Positions 1 through 12,921 are shown, counted from the stretch's first letter. The stretch is DNA of 64,000 bases from Carex sylvatica (GCA_964058845.1 CAXKVR010000560.1:1-64000); one strand, 5' to 3'. Translations and numbers: made by a program. The notes: generated by a model from the sequence alone, not told the origin.

Positions 1-1144
1 GTATCGATTCTTTTGATTCCTTCTTTCTTACTCAAAATCTCTAAAACTTCACACATTCACCTCTAGGTCCTCTAACCATATATAATTTCCATTTGGTAAC
101 AATTCATGTACTAGTTCTCTATTTTTAGTTTCCACAACAATTCAATTTACCGATCGATTAACCTTAATTTGGTCGAAATCTCAAATTAACCGTTACACGT
201 TCTAGTATTTCAAGATCAAGGGGTAACCCTACCGATTACAAGTATAATTGGTTGGATTACACTAAATAATTCATGATTATTCCCACTTTCGGTTTTGGCA
301 CGAAAAACCTAAAAGGAAAAATTCAGAATCAAGATGAAATCGGGAATGGAATCAACAAATAAACAATCAAAGAAGCTCAAGGAGCTAGTCTACAAGCAAT
401 TCAAACACAAATCTCAGGTTTAAAATGAAAACCAGAGCAATCGATAAATCTGAGGTTCTGAGAGAGAAAATGAGAGAAAAGAATACCGAATGGGAGGGCT
501 AGACGAGATTCACGGCCAATTTCTCGCTTTTACCTTCGATTTCCCAAACTTTGGTGCAATTTGGAGGGAGAAAGAGCTATCTCTCTCTTTTCTTCTCTCT
601 TTGGGCGGAGCTCACAAAAAAACGGGGAAGGGGGCGGATGGGAAAGAGAGAAAGAGAAAAAAAAAATCTGAGTTTTGGTTAAAAGTCTCTCTGAGTGCGG
701 ACGCACTCATCTTCAGTGCGGGTCGGTCTCCCGCACTCAACACTTGTCGGAATTTAAACAGCTAAGAAAACACAGAAAAATACTCCTATACGGGCGCACT
801 CATCACTTGGACAGATTTTAGGAATTTAGAAAATCACAGAAAATTCATGAGTGCGGACGCACTCAGTAGTTGGTCGAATTTTCATCAAATCGGTACTGAA
901 CAAGAAAAAGTCCGAGCCTAATGCGTCCGTATTTAAATTCAGTGCGAGTCAAGACACCTACACTCAGGACTTAGTCAGTTTTCGGAAAAAAAAACTGGAG
1001 TCAGTGCGGATCACTCATCTGCACTCACCACCAGTGCAGACGCACTGAGCTTATTAAGTTTCAGAAATTTGTATTTTCAACGTGGTTTTTGATTCTTCCT
1101 TTTAAAATATTTAAAAATAAATTTTAAAAATTTCGTAACGTAAC
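1..1144 (-). mobile_element. LTR of a second same-family gypsy element (start only)
   Basis: This block aligns with 5076-6364 of the intact LTR and ends at the same terminal sequence (rev. comp. TGTTACGTTACG, at 1133-1144). Read on the minus strand, 1144 is an LTR start. Upstream of it (1145 onwards) lies not a polypurine tract but the middle of another LTR of the same family. The simplest reading is an element or solo LTR inserted into the 3' LTR of its neighbour; its other end lies beyond the window. It is shorter than the matching part of the right LTR because of internal deletions. Confidence 0.7.
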
Positions 1145-2004
1145 ATCTATAAACAATTCAAACACAAATCTCAGGTTTAAAATGAAAACCCGAGCAATCG
1201 AGAAATCTGAGATTTCGAGAGAGAAGATGAGAGAAAAGAATATCAAATGGGAGGATTAGATGAGATCCACAGCCAATTTCTCGCTTCTACCTTTGATTTC
1301 CCAAATTTTGGTGCGATTTAGAGAGAGAGAGCTCTCTCTTTGGGCGGAGCTCACAGTAAAACGGGGAAGGGGGTGGAGGGGAAAAACAGAAAAAAAAAAT
1401 ATGAGTTTTGGTTAAAAGACACTCTGTGTGCGGACGCACTCCAATTCAGTGCGGGTCGGCCACCTGCACTCAGTACTTGGCAGAATTTTGGCAGTTAAAA
1501 ACAATACAAAAAAATACTCCAGTGCGGACGCACTCACGTACAGTGCGGACGCACTCAGTACTTAGTCAAATTTTCATAAAAATGGCACTAAACAAGAAAA
1601 TTACGAGCGTAATGCGTCCGCATTGAATTTCAGTGCGAGTCAAGACACCCGCACTCAGGACTTAGTCAAATTTCAGAAAATTTAGCTAATACAGAAATTG
1701 AGTCAGTACGGATCATCCATCCGCACTCACCACCAGTGCGGACGCACTAGAAAAATTTCAGAAAACAATTTTAGGAAAAACAGGATCTAGTGCGGATCGG
1801 TCATCCGCACTCACCACCAGTGCAGACGCACTGAACCTGTAAATAGTCAGAATTTCGTATTTTTGAGCCGTTTCGATTCACACTTAAATTGCTTACCGAG
1901 ATAGACCTTATGTAAGATTTAAATTTCTATTTCGTTAGCATGATTTTTTATTCTTGATTTTAAAATATTTAAAAATAAATTGAAAAAAATTTCATAACAT
2001 AATA
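1145..2004 (-). mobile_element. Truncated 3' LTR of the minus-strand gag-only gypsy element
   Basis: The block aligns with about 5470-6364. On the minus strand it starts at 2004 directly after a purine tract, as a 3' LTR should. It is interrupted near 1145 by the LTR occupying 1-1144. It carries many AGTGCG...CGCACT palindromes. Confidence 0.75.
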
Positions 2005-2020
2005 TTTCTCCCCCCTTAAA
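2005..2020 (-). other. Polypurine tract of the gypsy element
   Basis: On the minus strand this reads TTTAAGGGGGGAGAAA and abuts the LTR start at 2004. This is the expected position of the plus-strand primer for reverse transcription. It fixes the element's orientation and the start of its 3' LTR. Confidence 0.8.
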
Positions 2021-2099
2021 ACAAAGTTCAGTCTTCTGAACTTACTTGCGTGTCTGAGTCGTTGAATAATTCTGGATACTTCTCATAGATGATTCTCTC

Positions 2100-3407
2100 A
2101 TGTTCCCACATTGCTATGGTTGTAATGGTTTCGGTTGGCCAGTTACATTTCTCTACCAAAGTCTTCGATACTATGGAATGGTTACACTCGGTATCTATCA
2201 AACAATACGCACACTAATTCAAGATAGAAAGAATACCTGTCATCACATCAACTCGAGAATCAGACGGTTTCGAGCCATCACTTTCCTCCAGAGTCCCCGC
2301 TGCGTCATATGAAGCCTCCGATATACCAAGCGCGTGGATAGACACTCGACCTCCAGTTCTGCCTCCGCCGTGCTGAGGAACACCTCGACCACGAAATGGT
2401 GGTCCACCTTGTCCACCTCAACCTCCGCCATTGTCTCTCGGAAACCCTAGTGCTGCATTCGGGCACTCTCTCGCCCAATGCTCCATACTACCGCAGGTGT
2501 AGCATGCACTGTTGCGGCGTCGACACTCTAGCTCAGAATGTGCCTGGTTGCATGAACGGCACCACATCGAAACAAAATCCAACTGCAGTACCGGTGTCGC
2601 TATCTACCTCAGAGGGGGTCTAGGTGTCGACGGGCCTCTACCTGACCTAATCTGTCGGTTCTTATCCTCCCTCTGCTTCACATTCCTCTCCATCATCTGC
2701 ATCCTCCTTCTCCTGCTGTGCAATTCAACTTGCTCAGCATGATCCATCATGGTCTGCAGCTCAGTGGCCATTTGGGTATCCACAATCATAGATATCCCTC
2801 CATCCAATTCATCCAGGTACTGCATATGGTATGTCACCACATCCATCTGCACATCTATGGCATATCTGGACAAGGCAAGGAATTCGTTGTTACAATCTGT
2901 CACTGCTCGCCCAATCTGCCTCAAGTCCAGAAATTTCCTTCACAGTGCCTCTCGCTGTAAGTTACTCAGAAACCGTCGGGTGAACTGCTGCTCAAACCAC
3001 TCCCACGGAATCTTTGCCTTCTACCCGACATAACTACGTCAGGCTCCATTTCACCAGAATCTCGCGCCACTCTCCAATTGCTGCTCTGCCAGCTCCACCA
3101 TATCTTCTTTAGGTGCCCGACAAAGAATCAGTTTCGCATTCATGCTCGTGAGCCATTCTTTAGCGGCAGCGTACTCACCCGTGCCAGCGAAATGAGGCGG
3201 ATCTAGGCACATGAAGGAGTCATACATCCTCCTGAACTCCTCAGGAGCACCTCGGTGAACTTCAGGTGCCGCATCGCGTCTCTCTGCCTGACGACCTCTC
3301 TCGTAAGCCGCAATCAGCCTCTCGTCTAAACCATGATCCCGGCCCTGCCCACCTACAGGTCCAAGATCAACTCTCTGTACCGACCGGCTCGGTAGGTGGA
3401 TCCTCAA
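2100..3407 (-). pseudogene. Ty3/gypsy gag with a protease stub
   Basis: The minus strand encodes a decayed gag. 3051-3407 holds the capsid-like N-terminus, with the motif PPHFAGTGEYAAAKEWL typical of plant gypsy gag. 2604-2924 holds the middle part in another frame. Two tandem CCHC zinc knuckles (C-x2-C-x4-H-x4-C) lie at about 2480-2565. At about 2155-2205 a retropepsin-like segment follows, but it reads D-T-E where the family has D-T-G, so its active site looks damaged. Frameshifts and stops separate the parts. Reverse transcriptase, RNase H and integrase are absent: the coding region passes from protease start straight to the polypurine tract. Such an element could move only with proteins supplied in trans. 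Confidence 0.75.
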
Positions 3408-3596
3408 TATGGTTTATCGCTCTTGTTCAAGGTCGTCCCCTACCTTGATGTCCTTCTATATTTCTAAATAAGAAAAAAATTTCCTTAAGTTTACATATAC
3501 TTATTTCATGCAATTAACGAGTCGTTAGTCTCGACAACCTAAGTATATCGTATCCCACTCACGTATCATATCAGTCTGGTTAGGGCTTAAAATCTA

Positions 3597-3608
3597 GCTC
3601 TGATACCA
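3597..3608 (-). other. Primer binding site (initiator Met tRNA) of the gypsy element
   Basis: On the minus strand this is TGGTATCAGAGC, the usual plant retrotransposon primer site complementary to the 3' end of initiator tRNA-Met. It lies between the long LTR (3609 upward) and gag. Confidence 0.85.
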
Positions 3609-6364
3609 CCAAAGAACTATCACATCCCACGGTCACGGGTCGTGACAGTTCCCCGCCGTAAGCATACAACTCCATGTATGCTTACAAGACGGTTCACATT
3701 TTAATCACCAATTCACAACACAATAATATGAAAACTAAGTTCATAAATATATAAATCAGAGTACACAGTCTAGTTAGAATTTAATACATCAAAAGTATTT
3801 CATCTGGATACTAACCATGAGGCCTACCCTAAAGCTATATAACAAAATATATATAATTATCTAGGGTCATTTAAGGGTATACTACTAAAGGCCTACTAGT
3901 CGCGTGCCTCTTTGGAATCAGTTGCACCAGAACCTATAAAATATCCTGAAGGGTGTGGGTGACAATAAATTCTCAGTGCGAATTTGACACAGTTTAGATT
4001 ATTGGACTTGTAATCAAAATCCATATTAAAAAATGAAACTCATACAATAGCAATTCAAACAAATACATATTCATAAGTAAAGAAATGCACATGCTCGACA
4101 ATAAACAAACTAACTGAATCACAATTAACGAAATTTCCAAAATGAGGTTCAAACAAACAAACACACATGTTTAGCTTAACTCATTTATTAGGGCTTGTAG
4201 CAACTACAGATATTTTTTCGAGGTGGACCCTTTATCTGACTCTTGTATGTAGGGTTATTGACACCTATAGACATTCCACTGAGCTGGATCCTTTATCTGA
4301 CACCCATTTGTAATTGCTTGGTTTAACCGTTTCCTAAGGTCTGGTTCAAATCATATAAAGAAAATTTTCTTTGAAATCATTTCAGTTATCGTAATAGTCA
4401 ATTGACCGTCCAAACGCATTAACGCATAGGAGAATACCACAGACGTTACACATGTCACCCACAATTCCAATCCACACATCACAATCAATACAATCACCTA
4501 CCCCTCGTCCCAACCGGTACTGGAAAAACCATGAGAGCCGTTCACCTAAAGCGCCAGAAGGATCCTGAAATCAAAGTCAGCTATCACAGCTCAACTTTGC
4601 AAATTCGTTGGATCCAAGTCAGCTATCATAGCTCAACTTTGTAAATCCTTCTCAATCAGCAATTTGTGGTGACTCTCAACCATTCCCAGATCATAACAAA
4701 TCAACACAACCAACAACCATACTAGTATGCAAATCATTAAAGTCAATTCAATTCGAGTTTAATTTGATTTGGGCTATGCAAATAATTTACGCAATTCAAT
4801 GATGAAATCAATCAGATATTCAATATGAAAAACGAATAAACAGTTTAATTCCTGAAAATGAAATATCAAACAAGTCCAAAAATCCCGCAGCTGTGTATGA
4901 CGAGCGTATTGTGTAATTACGGATCAAACGTCTCAAACTATCCCGTGAATTTCTGCTCAATCGAGCCTATACCTATATTACACGTATACTTGATTTAATT
5001 CTGGTTCAACGGTCGAGATACTTACTCGAGTTCATTTATTGGCTTACACATTCCTTAACCAATTCCTATGCTTTGGTATCGACTCTTTTCATTCCTTCTT
5101 TCTTACTCAAAATCTCTAAAACATCACACATTTATCTCTAGGTCCTCTAACCATATACAATTTTCATTTGGTAATAATTCATGTATCGGTTCTCTATTTT
5201 TGGTTTCCACAACAATTCGATTTACCAATCGATTAACCCTAATTTGGTCGAAACCTCAAATTAACCGTTACACGTTCTAGCATTTCAAGATCAAGAGGTA
5301 ACCCTACTGATTATAAATCTAATTGATTGGATTAAACTAATCAATTCACGATTATTCTCACTTTTGGTTTTGGCACGAAAACCCTAAAAGGAAAAATTCA
5401 AAATCGAGATGAAATTGGGAATGGAATCGACAAATAAACAATCAAAGAAGCTTAAGGAGCTAGTCTACAAGCAATTCAAACACAAATCTCGGGTTTAAAA
5501 TGAAAACCCAAGCAATCGAGAAATCTGAGGTTTTGAGAGAGAAGATGAGAGAAAAGAATACCGAATGGAAGGATTAGACGAGATCCACGGCTAATTTCTC
5601 GCTTCTACCTTCGATTTCCCAAACTTTGGTGCAATTTAGAGAGAGAGAGAGAGAGAGCTCTCTCTCTCTCTTTGCTCTCTCTCTCTCTTTTATTCTCTCT
5701 TTGGGCGGAGCTCACAAAAAACGGGGAAGGGGGTGGAGGGGAAAAACAGAAAAAGAAAATCTGAGTTTTGGTTAAAAGACACCCTGAGTGCGGACGTACT
5801 CCAATTCAGTGCGGGTCGGCCACCCGCACTCATTACTTGGCAGAATTTTGGCAATTCAAAACAATACAAAAAAATACTCCAGTGCGGACGCACTCACGTA
5901 CAGTGCGGACGCACTCAGTACTTAGTCAAATTTTCATGAAAATGACACTGAACAAGAAAAGTCCGAGCCTAATGCGTCCGCATTGAATTTCAGTGCGGGT
6001 CAAGACACCCGCACTCAGGACTTAGTCAAATTTCAGAAAATTTAGCTAATACAGAAATTGAGTCCGTGCGGATCATCCATCCGCACTCACCACCAGTGCG
6101 GACGCACTAGAAAATTTTCAGAAAACAATTTTAGGAAAAACAAGATCTAGTGCGGATCGGTCATCCGCACTCACCACCAGTGCGGACGCACTAAACCTGT
6201 AAATAGTCAGAATTTCATATTTTCGAGCCGTTTCGATTCACACTTAAATTGCTTACCGAGAGAGACCTTATGTAAGGTTTAAATTTCTATTTCGTTAGCA
6301 TTATTTTCGATTCTTGTTTTTAAAATATTTAAAAATAAATTGAAATTTTTTTCATAACGTAACA
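3609..6364 (-). mobile_element. 5' LTR of the minus-strand gypsy element
   Basis: The LTR is about 2.76 kb, bounded by the primer binding site at 3608 and the terminal sequence at 6364. Its 6364-5076 part is repeated at 1-1144, and about 5470-6364 again at 1145-2004. The exact inner edge cannot be confirmed because the matching end of the other LTR is outside the window. The part from 5790 to 6190 is studded with short GC-rich palindromes, and a GAGAGA/CTCTCT foldback lies at 5640-5700. No coding region is seen. Confidence 0.75.
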
Positions 6365-6689
6365 GTATAAGTCATTGATATATTATATATCAACACTTGA
6401 GCATGTAAGTAAATATTTACACTTAATTGTTTTTTTTCTCTCATCACCCATGCACCCATCTCTTTTAGTTACAGGTTTTCATTGGACGTTTTTTTTTTCC
6501 CTCCGTTCAATCTCGTATATATTTTTGATGATTTTTGAGAAATTTTGTGAATCTAAAACTACAAACATCTCTTGTACTCGGTTTTCTCTTTCAAATGAGA
6601 TCCATATTGAAATACTTTCGGATTCTATTCGCTTCACTATTTTTTTTCTTTTTTATATGTAATGTATAAAGACTAATGGATTGTCTTTG
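6365..6689. other. Unassigned AT-rich stretch beside the LTR
   Basis: T-rich sequence with no gene or repeat that I can define. Confidence 0.4.
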
Positions 6690-7037
6690 TCAGGTTTTGA
6701 CACTAGGGGAAGAACAGGTGGCTGGTTTAGAGGAAGGGGATATACTGGTTTAAGAAGGTTCAACCCGCTTGGGTTATAATCCCTTGATGAGTAGCTTCAT
6801 TTAGTTGTTGACTTTCATGATAGTTATATTTTGTTATCTGTGGCATGGTGTTGTATGAGCCAATAAGGCTCTGGTTTGTCTCAGCATGTGTAGCTTTCTT
6901 TTGGTATGTTTTTATTAATACTGACATGTTCCTTTGTTATGGGTATACTCTAGTTGATTGGAGTTGGAAACAAAACAATATTTGATTTCTCATGAAATCG
7001 GTGGAAAACCATTTTCTCAAAAAAAAAAAAAAAAAAA
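6690..7037 (+). mobile_element. Poly(A)-terminated retroposed fragment
   Basis: The segment is less AT-rich than its flanks and ends in 19 consecutive A (7019-7037). Around 6695-6778 one frame reads a short Gly/Arg-rich tail (GRTGGWFRGRGYTGLRRF) that ends in TAA. This fits either the 3' end of a LINE or a processed transcript of an RGG-type protein. No 5' part is seen, and a target duplication was not identified. Confidence 0.4.
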
Positions 7038-8592
7038 GACTTAAATATGCTATGTATAAATACTTGAAAGCTTAATTAAGTATTTAGACTTAAAAGTTTA
7101 AGTACAAGATTTAAAAGTATTCGATATTTGATGTGCTATGTATAACTACTTGATATTTTGGGCATTGTTTAAAGTCTTATAAATAACATTTATGGAAGGT
7201 TTTAATTCAAATTAAAGTCCAATTAGCGCCAACTGTGTAATTTTTATAAAGAGTTATATGTTTAGTCTTTAGAAAGACTTAATAATATGTCAGTTATAAA
7301 TACTTGATATGTCATTTGTAACATAATTATATTTCTTAAAATCATTGGTTTTTACTATGGTAAATTAATTATAAATATCAATTTTTTTTTATAAAAAAAA
7401 TGTCCAGTTATGTAACTATATAATTGATTTATTTTTTTTGTTTAGCGTCGGTTGTTCCACCACATATGCCTATAGAGATGTATGTTCTATATCTTGGAGA
7501 TAAATTGGAGACAATAATCAGCCCCATATAATATTGCCCGCATATTTTGGCTTAGTGAATATAATTGGATTAAACAATAAACAAAAGACCCGGATCCAAA
7601 CAAGATATCATTTACTTATTGCAACTTTTGGCAAATAAGAGCATGTAAAGGCTTCTTAATTAAACATTTATGTATTTTCCTTGTTAAACATGAAACTAAT
7701 TAATTCAAAAATAATTGCCTAACCTTGGGGAAGATTCTCTTCCTCAATCATTAAAGATGGGTTAAATTTACCAATTTTTATAGATATTGGCACACTTAGA
7801 TAACATATTGGTACTAAAAGTTACTTGCATGGCTCATTAATATAAATGTTTCTGGTAGTTGCTTTATCCACTTTAACAAGTAATTATTATATAAGAGAGG
7901 AAAAAAAATATTAAGAGCTAGGTCATCACCAAATGACCCTACAATTTTCATAATTTTATTGGTTGAATGAGAGGTACATATATATTATCTTAATTCCTAT
8001 GCATATAAAAAAAACAAAAACAAATTTTGAAGGTCAAATGTTAGAATAATTCAAGTCCATAAAGTGACCCATGTTAAGAGATAGAAAAAATTATCTATAA
8101 GAAGTTATTGAACCAAAATTGGTACCTTAATATAATTATGAAATATACATTTGGTACATCTGACATAGGACTTGAATATTTTATTCTATATACTTTATTA
8201 ATTACGCTACAGTGATATATATCAATCAGACCACATAAAAAGGTTATTAATACTATTGTGAAATTATCCAACTTTAGTTGCAACAAATGGTGGCTTCAAA
8301 AAGGCTTCTCTGGATAAATAATTATTTTACAACTTACTTTTTCTGTTTTTATCCTTTTTTGTCTCTTTTCTCAAATACAAATTAAATTATATATATCATG
8401 TGCATAATTCAATATTATATATATATCTATATATTTTGTACTGATCCCTTGTGGTGTCAGGTGTCGCTTTTGAGCTCGTCTTTTTATGTATAGTGGAGAT
8501 AATTTTAATATTTCTTCCAGCATTTTTTTAAAAGTACCATAACTTATTTTAAATCACAACTAAAACATCTTCAAACTTCCCAATTAGTGAAT
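7038..8592. other. Gene-free AT-rich interval
   Basis: No coding exon, RNA gene or defined transposon end was recognised. Only short open frames of chance length are present. Confidence 0.5.
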
Positions 8593-8803
8593 GTATATCC
8601 TCTGCATTAACTCAAAAAGGAATCTTTCGAATTAATTAATTTTAACCATCTGATTTTAATCGGAGTCAATTTGATCTCTGTTTATAATATAGGGAGTCCT
8701 TTAATATTAGTTCGGATTTAGTCTACACAAATCTTAAAGCAGATCAAATTATTTATATTCATTAAATCAAAAGATTTCCTTTTGAGTTAATGCAGAGGAT
8801 ACG
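8593..8803. mobile_element. Foldback MITE
   Basis: Terminal inverted repeats of about 35 bp enclose about 140 bp. The left arm contains ATCCTCTGCATTAACTC and the right arm its complement, ending GAGTTAATGCAGAGGAT. There is no coding capacity and no clear target duplication, so the superfamily is unassigned. Confidence 0.7.
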
Positions 8804-9419
8804 AATTCCAATTTGTGATTCCTTGAAGACTATTATTTTTTTTTTTAAATAATCGCCAGAAAACTAAAACTCCAGGAAAGCATGTCATTAATATAATATT
8901 TGATATAATCTAACCTAACGCAGTCTCTTTTTCCTAATTTTGGGGAATGAGTCCTAACATAAACAATATTTAAATAGCAATATAGCGTCTGCTATATATG
9001 CACCGTCATACCGTTTTGGGATGATATATACCGCTATCTAATTATCAGTTTCTTTTGGCAATTTAATTAGCGCCTTATACGATATATATATAGTCTAATT
9101 AGGTATTAATCATAAGGATTCAATTTTGAAATAATTCTATGAGGTTTAAAGCTTAGTACTAGTTATATTATACTATCATTTTAGAAATTGATTAAATTAT
9201 TCATGATAATTAACTATCTTAATTTTAACTCATGATAATTAACTATCTTGATTTATTAAACAAACGAAGAAAAAAAAAAAAGGTTTTCTCGTTCCATGAA
9301 AATATTGTTATACATGACATTGTGGATTAATTCTATATTTGTGAGGGGTTATATAGACCACTAATTTTATTTGATAACTTCGATAAGTGATTCGTGATAA
9401 TCAAAATCAACATTCTAAA

Positions 9420-10005
9420 TAAGGTGCTATAGCAGCACTATAGTGTTTTTAGATTTTAAAATTAAGTTAAGCTATAAGATAAAAGTGTTCTAATTCAGTT
9501 ACGACCGTTATATTTGTAATAGCGTATAGCGTGTAGTGCAAATAGCGCATATTATGCTACTTATATAAGCTTTTATATAAAGATTAAAACTGAAAATTTC
9601 TTTTAAGACCAAATATTTTTAAGGCTCAGATTGCTTTTATTTTTAAATAGAAAAAAAATATTTTATGCCATGATACTTATGTTATTTTGAATAAAAAAAG
9701 ATAGATAGTTTATGCCATAATGTTTAGATTAAATTGAATAGAAAAAGATAGATAGTTTATGATATTACTAAGGATATTTTGAATAACAATTTGAACTTTA
9801 TACTAGTTCAATATAAAAATTATAATTTCTTAATCAATTTAGTGTTACTTATTTCTCTATAAAACTTTAGATAATGTTGATAATTTTTAAATATATAGAA
9901 AATACAATTTTAAAAAAAAACTATGTAAGATAGTTTTTGCTATAGCTATGCTATTTGCGGTAGCTTTTTTTAGTCTTTCTGCGATAATGCGGTTAATCAA
10001 TATTT
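9420..10005. repeat. Degenerate TAGCG-rich repeat, possible old hAT copy
   Basis: The sequence repeats ctatagc / atagcg motifs, as the hAT-like elements at 18817 and 61424 do (for example near 9430-9450, 9520-9560 and 9940-9990). Ends and target duplication are not clear, so this is only a likely relic of that family. Confidence 0.3.
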
Positions 10006-10643
10006 GGAGCGTTGATCAATATAAAAATATTAAATTACAAACTTGTTGGCTATGATTCAGATAGATTGTGCATAAATTTGGTGTATTTTGAAAATGTTTA
10101 ACCCATTTATATGTTATTTTACTTGTTTAATCGCTGGATGTGAGTTCTTTTGATATTATGCTAACTTGTACACACAACCTACTTAAATTATAAAAATAAT
10201 ATTTAAAATTTGAATTATTTATTTTGACAATCATTGGATTTGTCATGTTGTCAAACAATTTGGTTAGCAATATAATTTTTGTTTTCTCATTTTTGTCATC
10301 TCTCTCATTTAATATTTAGATTTTAATTATTAGTTACAAAAATAGATAAATTCATTATGTATCTTATTATAAATCGACAGAGTCCATAATAGCGCCGCTA
10401 TCCCCTATCAAAAATACTTGACAGCTTAGAATTCACTATTTATACTTACTTTTATAAAAACCTCCTAATTGATTACATAAAGATTCCATGGAAGCATTAT
10501 ACATAGCAACAGGCGTAATCATAACACTGAATTAATTAAAGTATTGAATCCAGCTTTAATTAATTCAATTGCTCACAAGCCAATCACAATCGTACGTATC
10601 AGCGCGCCAGAGTGGAAGCCTTTATTACATTGCATTAAAGATA

Positions 10644-10855
10644 AGAGATAGGAGTAAGTCCGATGGGCATTGGACCTACTTTTAGATTTAATCAGTTCTA
10701 TCACCGTACGATTAGCATTAAGATTTGTGCGCACGGAAATTGATAAAAACTCATAAGGATTTTAATAAGAATGCACGATTATTGATGCAATTGGATGGCC
10801 AGATCACCCATCGAACCAAAGTAGGTCCAATGGGCATCGGACCTACTCCGAAGTG
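10644..10855. mobile_element. Foldback MITE with possible 8-bp target duplication
   Basis: The inverted arms read GGAGTAAGTCCGATGGGCAT on the left (10651) and its near-complement at the right, ending at 10849. TAAAGATA occurs at 10636-10643 and 10856-10863, which would make an 8-bp duplication if the element includes a few mismatched outer bases. No coding capacity. Confidence 0.6.
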
Positions 10856-11550
10856 TAAAGATAATAAGCACTACAACTATTCTTTAATTTAATATGCTGG
10901 TCATTGGTTCCTATATATAGAGAGAGAGAAAAAAGAGAGATTATCATGCTTTGACAAGTAAAGATGATGTTTTATTTTCCGTTGATATTTTTGTTATGTA
11001 GATTTTTCTTGATTCAAGCTGAGACATTTTTCCTCTAGATATTTATTTCCTAGCTCTTATCCACTTTTTTTATTAATTAAGAGTTAAATATTTGAAAAAT
11101 CATACATAAAGAATATTGATTTCACTCTACCAGCTAATTTTTCTTCTTGGATATCATGTTCCACTGGAGAGGAAAAGAGAAATAAATTGGAATAAAAAAT
11201 TATTCCACCAAAAAAGAAAAGAATTAAGTGAAATTGTGGAAATGATATAAAAGTGAAATTCAATTTAAACTTTTATATTTAAAATCCTGTTTTTTACAAG
11301 TAGGTCAATTCTTTCTTCTATGAACTAATTATATATTTTATAAATATGGTTAATAGAGAAAATGATATTTTTCAAGAGATGAAATTGACTTATTTACTAA
11401 TACTATTTCACTCTTTCATTCTTTCATCTTCAACCGAACACGATTAGAATAGTGTGAAATAAAAGTCTATTCCAAATCCTATTTTTCTTAATTATTCCTC
11501 TATTTCACTTCTTTATCAAACAAGTCCAGAAATAACTAATAATTTCTATA

Positions 11551-11946
11551 GAGTTTGGCTAGTATCATTTTAACTTATATAACACCAACTCTAAAACCTA
11601 TCAAATCGACTTCAAACGGTAAATCAAAACCGTTCAAACCAATTTACATTATGTGTGATGCGTTTACATACAAATTTTTTATATTTTTTAGTTATTTTAG
11701 TATCAAATCAAGCGGTAAAAATATTGAAAACTTAATGTATTAAAATTAACTTAAAAACTCACATATTTGACCGCTTGACCTAATACTAAATAAATTTGAA
11801 AAATTATAAATTTTGCATGTAAACGTATAACTAATGAAGTAGATCGGTTTGAACAGTTTGGATTTACCATTTGAAGTCGATTTGATAGGTTTTAGGGTTA
11901 GTGTTATATAGATTGAAATGACATTGATATTATACTAGCCAAACTC
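11551..11946. mobile_element. Foldback MITE, about 400 bp
   Basis: The left arm starts GAGTTTGGCTAGTAT and the right arm ends in its complement ATACTAGCCAAACTC. Inner arms also pair (left ...CCTATCAAATCGACTTC, right GAAGTCGATTTGATAGG...). The structure can fold over most of its length. No target duplication was found. Confidence 0.75.
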
Positions 11947-12312
11947 ATTTCAAAAAGAAAATTCATTATATAATAACAGATTCTTTTGTTAAATATAATG
12001 AAAAAATAGATTTAACTATAATTTTATTTAATCCATATCCGTATTCATTATATATGCAAAAAGAATTTTTAGATCATTTCTAAAATGAGAAGTACAGTAA
12101 ATGGTAAAAGAAAATTGAGCCATTATTATTTATTCTTACAAGACATTTTTCGTAATAAAGAAAATTGTACATCTTTTAATTTGATAAAAGATTTTAATTG
12201 TAATAATGAAAATTATAGTGCCTTTAAAATAAGATTTCTAAAAGAAAGGTTTCTAAATCAATATAATTGTTTATAAAAAGAATGAAATAGTAGAGTTGCT
12301 ATTATTGTTTGA

Positions 12313-12497
12313 GGAAATAAATCTGCTACAATCCTGAGGGATTGTAGGGTCCTATGATTCTAAATCCAACCTTTTATTTTTTGGTTGGTACAAATCTCCA
12401 TAGAAGTTTTTATGCACGAATCTCAAAACAAATGAAAAGTTGGATTTAGAATCGTAGGACCCTACAATCTCCTTAGGATCGTAGCAGATTTATTTCC
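12313..12497. mobile_element. MULE-type MITE with 9-bp target duplication
   Basis: Arms of about 58 bp, starting GGAAATAAATCTGCTAC at both ends, enclose about 70 bp. The flanks are ATTGTTTGA at 12304-12312 and the same at 12498-12506. A perfect 9-bp duplication is characteristic of Mutator-like transposition. The element has no coding capacity, so it must have been mobilised in trans. The arms differ at only a few sites. Confidence 0.88.
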
Positions 12498-12921
12498 ATT
12501 GTTTGATGCCCTAAATTTTGGATTTGGCTGCATTTCCCATTTATTAAAATTATAGATGAAATTTTTAAATTGCATAATGACCGAATATTAAACTTCAATG
12601 TCAAGTTTGTCTCATTAAACTAAAACACTGAGTTAAAATCAGATTAATTATTTTCTGCTATAAGCTAATAATTGATATCTACAGTCGATTTAATTTTTGT
12701 TAAATGGAAAATTATTATTAATTTTTTTCTGGTTGTACAAGGGGGATAGTGTTTCTGATAATCTACTCTCCCAAAATTCTCAGTTCATTATTCTAATATC
12801 ATTAATATGATATTCAAAATTTATACTAATCGTTTAACTAAGTCAATTATATAGATAGTGTGTTAAAATAATCAGTTACTGAGTTTTATAGCTGACTTTA
12901 TTTTATTATTTTTATTTCCTT

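Noticed and set aside
5068..5280. Small ORFs in the gypsy LTR
   Set aside because: No family match, low complexity, and the frames are not kept between LTR copies.
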